From NCBI GenBank assembly GCA_943736015.1, contig OX031073.1, positions 26,811,210 to 26,875,209 of the forward strand: a stretch of 64,000 bases of DNA, read 5' to 3'. This stretch comes from Tridacna crocea (taxonomy: Eukaryota > Mollusca > Bivalvia > Cardiida > Cardiidae). Of this stretch, positions 58,457 through 64,000 are shown piece by piece. The notes below the pieces were generated by a model, which made no database searches, was not told the DNA's origin, and saw only the letters and a list, made by a program, of their open reading frames with translations. Made by a program: the position numbers and the translations under genes. How positions within the stretch are numbered: position 1 is the first letter of the stretch; each line of letters begins with the position of its first letter.

Positions 58457-58683
58457 TAACCCTTTACCAAACAATCCTTGGTTTTACAATCTTGAAAGAG
58501 AAGCCTTTTAAAAACATTGTGGGAAAAGGAGAACATTCTAGTTACCAGCATTTTCTCCTTTTTTCACAATGTTTTCTACCTTGCTGGAAACAAAGTCCAA
58601 TTTTTTAGTTATGTTTATTTTGTTGCCTGCAAGTGTTTTCAATTTGAACCGGTCTAAAATTTTGTCGTTTGGTAAGGGGTTAA
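58457..58683. mobile_element. TTAA MITE, family A, right-arm copy
   Basis: TAACCCTTTACCAAACAAT to TTGGTAAGGGGTTAA. Full-length counterpart of the half copy at 3669. Confidence 0.8.
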
Positions 58684-59023
58684 TACAGGTTGTCTGTTAA
58701 ACACAGGTGGCAATTATGACAGGCTGGATTATGCTTTCATCAATCCTTAGACAAGAAATGTAGCCATGCAGAGATTTGAACTTTCAGCCCCTAGAGGCAT
58801 GAAAAGTCCATAGTATGAAGGTGGTGTTATCAAGATCTTGCCATTTCTTACCTCTGATAAATTGTTTTTTAATGTCTGGTAAGCCTTCTCCAGATCATCA
58901 TTGATTATAATCAGATCATATGCACCAGGTTCTTGAGCTGAAATCAGTGTTCGATATTTTAATGAATATCCCAGTGATTCACTACCCTAAGGATTGACTG
59001 AATGTATGATGCTTAATGCTGTT

Positions 59024-59252
59024 TTAACCCTTTCCTTAACAATCCCTTGTTTTTACGGGTCAGGAATAGAAGCCTTTTGAAAACATTGTGGGAAAAGGAG
59101 AAAATGCTGGTAACCAGCATTTTCTCCTCTTCCCACAATGTTTTCTACCCTATCATATAGAAAAATCATCTTTTTAGCAACTGTTAATTTGTCATCTGCA
59201 AAATTCTTTTAATTTGGTCTGGTCCAAAATTTGCTGTTTGGGAAAGGGTTAA
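59024..59252. mobile_element. TTAA MITE, family A, full length
   Basis: TTAACCCTTTCCTTAAC to GGGAAAGGGTTAA. No counterpart at the matching left-arm site (near 3345-3350), so a right-arm insertion. Confidence 0.8.
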
Positions 59253-59584
59253 TACTGCTTTCCTACCTAACCGTCGTCAAAACAATGATCAGCTGTGACA
59301 GGGGGAATGAATCCTGTTGAAAATACTTGCTTCTTTTTCCAACAACAATTTTAAGACTTTTAAAGATAAATACTATCATTAGAGCCACATTTATTTGTTA
59401 TTTGCAATCGCCATCTGCACAGACCAGTCTAAAATTTTGGAGCTGGGTAAAAATATAAATCTTTGGAGTAGGAAAAACACATATTGTTACAGGATAATTT
59501 TGCTAAACAGTCCTTGTAAAAATAGAGAAACTACAAAGAGCAAGAGAATATATAGAGGATAATCAACTGGTGTATCAACTGGTA

Positions 59585-59688
59585 GAAAACATTGTGGGAA
59601 AAGGAGAACATGCTTGTAACCACAATGTTTTCTAAAGTTTTTCTCTCTCAGGGTCGTCAAAAGTAGGGATTGTGTGGTAATGGGTTAA
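59585..59688. repeat. TTAA MITE, family A, partial
   Basis: GAAAACATTGTGGGAAAAGG and end GTGTGGTAATGGGTTAA; half the hairpin is deleted. Confidence 0.65.
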
Positions 59689-59772
59689 AATCTGTCACTT
59701 GAATGTAGTGTGATGCAGTTAAAAAACAATTCCCAAGGACAAGCGTATCAAACCCCATTCCATGACAGATTT

Positions 59773-60001
59773 TTAACTCATTACCACACGAGAAAATTTT
59801 GGACTGGTCCAAATTGAAAGCATTTGCAGACGACAAAATAAAGGTAACTGAAAAATAGAAATTTGTTCTGGGAAGGGTAGAAAACACTGTGGGAAAAGGA
59901 GAAAATGCTGGTAACCAGCATTTTCTCCTTTTCCCACAGTGTTTTCAAAAGGCTTCTTTCTCAGGGGCGTCAAAAGTAGGGATTGAGTGGTAATGGGTTA
60001 A
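59773..60001. mobile_element. TTAA MITE, family A, full length
   Basis: TTAACTCATTACCACACGAG to GAGTGGTAATGGGTTAA; intact hairpin. Confidence 0.85.
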
Positions 60002-60083
60002 TATCACACACCACCAGCTAATTATTCCTTATATTCCATTTCTTCCTTTGTTTGCTAATAATTATCAAGAACGGTAGGTATAC

Positions 60084-60557
60084 ATAGAGGATATTTGGTT
60101 TTTTTTGGTGAAAGATTGAAATTTATTTCATCGAGTGAACATCATTGGTAATATTTTCACGAGGGGGCACAGCCACGAGTTAAAATATTACCGATGGTGT
60201 TCACATAATGAAATATAAGTACCTTTCGGTCTTTCACCGAAAAAAAAAAAAATTCTATTTATTTCATGCTTTTAACCCTTTCTGGGAGGAGCTTTATCAA
60301 ATTCCAGTACAGTTCTTTTCAGTTATTTCCCGTGGCATACCCCTCCCACATAGCAACACATTACAGTACATTACACCAAGCGCGAGAAATGTAAGGTAAA
60401 TGACGTCATATTTCCATCTTGTTGTGAGTCAGGCGCAATTTACCTACATGTAGGTAACTAGAATATAAAAATCGGTATTTTCACTGGTCGTACCCGTGGA
60501 ATATCGAAAAATATTTTCAGTGCTATTTCTCGATATCCTACCAGAAAGCATGAAATA
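60084..60557 (+). mobile_element. C-family MITE, right arm, with empty site in the left arm
   Basis: Same element as 17498-17935. The left arm reads GGATATGTATACCTACCG at the matching site (2604-2625) without the insert. Comparison gives a 2-3 bp target duplication (TA or ATA). Confidence 0.8.
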
Positions 60558-61239
60558 AATATCCATCTTTCTCTCCATTTGAAGGCATGCATTTTTTGCC
60601 CCTTTACAATTTAAAACCAGCCATATGAAATTAGAAAAAGAAACAGTTAACCCTTTCCCACTTGACAAGTTCCCAAATTAAAAACATCTATAGATGACAA
60701 ATTCTAAGTTGGTACAAAAAAACCTTAGGTTTTCTGATAGGATAAGGAAACTATGGAAAAAGGAGACAGTGCTGGTTGGTTTCATTTTTTCGTTTTTCCA
60801 CGATATTTTCTATGAGCTCTCTTCCACAAAAGCTTTCTTCTTTTCTACAAACGTTTTCAAAATATTTCTCGCACAAGGTTGTTAACTTAGGATTGTTTGC
60901 AAAGACTGTACCGAAAAACTTTTCACTGTGCTATTATTTCCTGAAGATATTTGAAGCCAAGAGAGAAACATTAAACTGTGAGCAATATAGGAAAAAAACT
61001 AGGTCTCGCAAACTTTCTAAAACTACATGTGTATCATTACTAGTGATGATACCATATCATCACTTGTGATGATATTCACTGTGAAAAACTGAAAAATTTA
61101 TACACTAAGAAATCTCAGTAATTCACTGATAGGAATGTAATTAGAGGCGCTTGAGCGCCTGTATCGCTCCACAGGCCTGATTTTTCTGTAACGTAGAAGA
61201 GAAGTTTTTAACAATTACCATTCAATCCTATATTTTAGC

Positions 61240-61433
61240 TCACTGAAGAATAAAAGCTACAAAAAACATTGTGATAAAAGAAGAAAATAATGGTAACCAG
61301 CATTTTCTTAGTTTTCCACAATAATTTCTAGCTTTTCTGATACAAGTTTTACTATTTTGAAGATATATTATGTTCTCTGCAACATCTTTAAATTATGACC
61401 AGATATAAAATTTTGTCATCTGGTTATAGTTAA
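61240..61433. repeat. TTAA MITE, family A, diverged
   Basis: AAAAACATTGTGATAAAAG core with ACCAGCATTTTCTTAG; end TTGTCATCTGGTTATAGTTAA. Confidence 0.6.
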
Positions 61434-61631
61434 AGAGGGTCTTGTTACAAACCATTTTGGGTGGGCAAACATCAAAATATAGAAAACTAGGTCACCAGGA
61501 TTAACACCCCTTCTGTCCACTTTGCACTTAGTCACCAGTAGGTCAACAAACCTTTACCAGAACTAACAGAAGAGCAGAGGTTCTCTTGTTTTATATAAAA
61601 AAGACTATGGATTATGTAAAAGCAACCCTCT

Positions 61632-61918
61632 TTAACCCTTTACCAAACGACAAAATTTGGGATGTGACCAAATTGAAAGCATTTGCAGACAACAAATTAA
61701 ACATTGGTGAAATGATGATTTCTCTCTATGATAGAGTAGAAAATACCGAGGGAAAAGAGAAAATGCTGATTACCAGCATTTTCTTCTTTTCCCACAGTGT
61801 TTTCCAAAGACTTCTCGTCTTTGGTTAATTACGACCAATTTCTCCTATTCCCAAAGTGTTTTCTAAAGATCTGAACTGCAGACACGTAAAAGCCAGGGCT
61901 TGTTTGGGAAAGAGTTAA
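61632..61918. mobile_element. TTAA MITE, family A, with short internal duplication
   Basis: TTAACCCTTTACCAAACGAC to GGGAAAGAGTTAA. The 3' half has a repeated CTCCTATTCCCAAAGTGTTT block. Confidence 0.75.
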
Positions 61919-62393
61919 TAAAGTGAGACTAAACTACTAAAAGACATTGCCCTAGTTTAGTATTCACTGTGCCCTTTGTTAAAGGTGTATCCTTTTTTTT
62001 AAAGAAATTTGGTAGACAACCAACATAGGAACTTACCTGCAAAACAACAATAAAACCCAATGAATAGTTTGAGAGAGGAAATTTTTCAAAGATTTTACTT
62101 TATACCATAAAAAGGAAAACGAGTCTCCCATGAAAGCCATGTTTTTGGGCGGATCATTTTTTTTTAAAGAATTCTGTAAACCTCTATCTAAGGAACATTC
62201 CTTTTCTTTCAGCCTGTAACTGTATGAATACAACTTTTTTACCACATGTATTTGAAAGATTTGGGAAGCACAGTGTTAACAAGCAATTAATTGTTTTCCC
62301 ACAATGTTTACCAAAACGTTGATACAGGGCGGTTTTTCTTGCCTACATAGAATTCTGCGAATGTATTGACGGCTTGTACACAACATTAACTGC

Positions 62394-63256
62394 TACCGTA
62401 TAACGGGGTTTTTTAACGTGCTGCCAATTTTTACTAATTCTTACGCATGAAAAGGATTCGTAAAAATTCGACGCGTACATAATTACAGCGTAAAACCGTA
62501 GTATTCTATCGATATGAAATAAAGGGTTATCAGTATGTAATTTCTGTGCACTAAATACACGCAGTATAAGAATTTATTCACTTGTGTTCTGATTATGTGT
62601 GATGTGGCTTCCCTCAATCAGTCAACTCTATTTGGATATTTTAAGCCCCGGCTTCCATGCCCAAACGGAAAACTAACAGAGAATTCAAACCCAAACTATC
62701 AACCCAAACTATACGTGAATTGAATATTCAGGTTAAAAATGCTTTGACACCACGTAAACGAGGCACCCTCATGAAACTCGACACGTTGATTATGGCGGTG
62801 ATCAGAATTTGACTCGGCATTGTGCCGCTTCAATAATGTCACGAATGGGACTTGTGAAAAGATGTGGCTGTACAACTGCAAAACCCGAGGTTAAAAATTT
62901 CAATGAGTTAAAGGAGGGCTTTCTAATCAGGGTGAAAAAAGTAATGACAGATGTTAATGTGCCTCCACAGTTAGTTATCAATTATGACCATACATGTATC
63001 TGTTAAAACAGTTATTCGCACGGCAAAATAATTACCGCTATTCGCACGGCAAACAAAGAGTGACACTTTTCTTTCAGCCTGTATTTAAAACAAACAATAC
63101 ACTTATAATATTAAATGAAAGAGTGGACAATGCACTGATATTTTCAATGCTGTAATTTTTTAGGCATGTTTAGAATTAGTAAAAAATGAAATCGTAAAAA
63201 TTTAAATCACGTGTTTTTAGCCCAAATCTGTAAATTTTTACAGCAGTTATACGGTA
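62394..63256 (+). mobile_element. pogo/Tc1-like DNA element relic in the right arm
   Basis: TA followed by CCGTATAAC at 62394-62404 and GTTATACGG followed by TA at 63246-63256 form short terminal inverted repeats with a TA target. Further similarity (TTTTTACTAATTCT motifs) lies inside both ends. The element carries a transposase fragment (62740-63006). It splits a TTAA MITE whose halves are at 62275-62330 and 63257-63362; the left duplication arm has that MITE remnant (1454-1600) without this insertion. Confidence 0.65.
62740..63006 (+). pseudogene. DDE (pogo/CENP-B-like) transposase fragment
   Basis: Frame 62809-63006 encodes SIMSRMGLVKRCGCTTAKPE, NFNELKEGFL and VPPQLVINYDHTCI. This parallels the pogo-type DDE pattern LL.RMGFVKR.GTT.AK....FEE.K..FL......IPP.L..NWDQTGI, where the Asp of WDQT is catalytic. 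Upstream in another frame, about 62740-62800, TPRKRGTLMKLD resembles the basic stretch preceding it. Truncated after the first Asp, with at least one frameshift; inactive. Confidence 0.65.
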
Positions 63257-63504
63257 TTTACTACCCTGTATCAGACCATTTCCATTTTTCAGCTATATTT
63301 GTTGTCTGTAACTGCTTTCAATTTGGACGAGTGTAAAATTTTGTCATGTGGTAAACAGTATAACATTCAATCTTCGAGTCTGTTGCACATGTCCAGAAAT
63401 TACCAGTATTGATATAGGGTTCAAGTGAAATGTTTTGTCACTCAGAATTCATTGAAATAAGTTCTTCATCAGAGTATTAGACCCTTACAATTTCAATTTT
63501 GCAA

Positions 63505-64000
63505 AAAGGTTTTATCTAAAAAAACTGTTCAATGCCGGTATTCACTACATTGGAGATATACTTGATATCAATAGTTGTTTTCTAACTCTGAATCAGTTAA
63601 ACACAAAATACAACATATCTGCAAATTACTTACATTACATGTATATACAGATAAAATGTGCTATTAATGAATACTTTAGAAAATTGTTGATAAAACCTGA
63701 AGACATAACCTTACATCAAAAACCACATCTGCCACCATACCTTCAGATCATTCTCAAAGATTCGCAGGTTTGTAAACTTATCTACCAATGTTTAAATAGA
63801 AGTAAAGATGAGCCCGCCTGCATAAAAACTTGGATAAAAATAAACATTGATATTGACAAAGATAGATGGAAACTGATTTTTTCTTTAATATTTTTAGCAA
63901 CAAGGAACACATACATACAGTGGTTCCAGTTCCATATAAATCATTGTATTCTTGGAACAAACTCTTTTTTGTATAAAATAAAATATATTGATTCTGCGAG
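63505..64000 (+). mobile_element. LINE ORF2 C-terminal fragment, open to the window end
   Basis: An uninterrupted frame of about 165 codons runs from near 63505 to the last base. It contains NQLNTKYNISANYLHYMY, DRWKLIFSLIFLATRN and YIQWFQFHINHCILGTNSFL. This matches the post-RT region of L1/Tx1-type LINEs (W..IF.LPF..T....LQWFQYRI.HRIL.TN.FL.KI). The 5' part is missing: the frame begins exactly where homology with the left duplication arm stops (about 63497). Confidence 0.8.

Larger units (their letters stand above)
57066..58937 (-). pseudogene. Inverted partial copy of guanylate kinase (last two exons)
   Basis: Two exons on the minus strand, 58937-58852 and 57101-57066, repeat the last two exons of the guanylate kinase gene at the left edge, with the same splice sites and phases and no stop or frameshift. 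Differences are small: the left copy has EPDAYD where this copy has EPGAYD, and the last residue before the stop is Ile instead of Lys. No counterpart of the left exon at 396-480 is found: homology stops near 63497 and LINE sequence follows. As seen it is a 3' fragment and probably a pseudogene. A continuation beyond the window cannot be excluded, because a LINE could simply sit in the next intron. The coding parts are intact, so it could still serve as an alternative 3' end if upstream exons exist. Confidence 0.8.
62275..63362. mobile_element. TTAA MITE, family A, split by the pogo-like element
   Basis: Left piece 62275-62330 (TTAACAAGCAATTAATTG, TTTTCCCACAATGTTT) and right piece 63257-63362 (TTTACTACCCTGTATC to GTCATGTGGTAAA). 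The right piece matches 1454-1600 in the left arm. Confidence 0.6.
56875..63500 (-). repeat. Right arm of large inverted segmental duplication
   Basis: Reverse-complement partner of 885-5595, about 6.6 kb. It is longer because of right-only insertions: a C-family element at 60084-60557, a pogo-like element at 62394-63256, a 327-bp foldback element near 57669-57995 that survives only as a remnant in the left arm, and extra MITE sequence. The inner boundary falls near 56875 (AGCAGGCT region) and the outer near 63497, where LINE sequence begins. The two arms are separated by about 51 kb. Confidence 0.85.

Overview
The window is AT-rich animal nuclear DNA with spliced genes (GT/AG introns), tRNA-derived SINEs, LINE relics and a very high load of short palindromic DNA transposons. 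The repeat types (TIR elements carrying internal tandem units, SINEs with a tRNA-like head, tyrosine-recombinase/Crypton relics) suggest a mollusc, most likely a bivalve. That placement is inference from family resemblance; no sequence search was run.

Only two host genes are supported. (1) The 3' half of a guanylate kinase gene (GUK1-like, + strand, exons 396-480, 3433-3518, 5371-5406). (2) A complete five-exon Rab-type small GTPase on the - strand (18091-23504) with all five G motifs and a C-terminal Cys-Cys. The last two guanylate kinase exons occur again near the right edge on the - strand (58852-58937 and 57066-57101). They lie in the right arm of a large inverted segmental duplication (left arm about 885-5595, right arm about 56875-63500). 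Each arm carries transposons the other lacks.

Layout: 1-5.6 kb guanylate kinase and left arm; 5.7-18 kb foldback elements, a 21-22 bp minisatellite, internally repeated TIR elements, SINEs and TTAA MITEs; 18-23.5 kb Rab gene with transposons in its introns; 23.7-29 kb a 44-bp tandem array with a higher-order period near 680 bp, just upstream of the Rab start codon; 29-37.7 kb MITE clusters, a nested SINE and a local duplication; 37.7-42.25 kb a 4.5-kb element with perfect 32-bp terminal inverted repeats around a decayed transposase-like gene; 42-46 kb MITEs and palindromes; 46-48.5 kb a decayed Crypton/DUF3504-type gene split by a 970-bp TIR transposon with a 5-bp target duplication; 48.5-53 kb tandem and dispersed repeats; 53-55.9 kb a degenerate LINE with endonuclease and reverse transcriptase; 56.9-63.5 kb right arm; 63.5-64 kb a second LINE with an open frame running off the window.

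Most of the window is explained by mobile DNA. More than 30 full or partial copies of one palindromic TTAA-flanked MITE family, and about ten of a second palindromic family (at least two with TTAA ends), are visible. The most unusual items are the 4.5-kb TIR element, the transposon-interrupted recombinase gene whose reading frame is continuous across the inferred empty site, and the inverted duplication of a guanylate kinase gene end.
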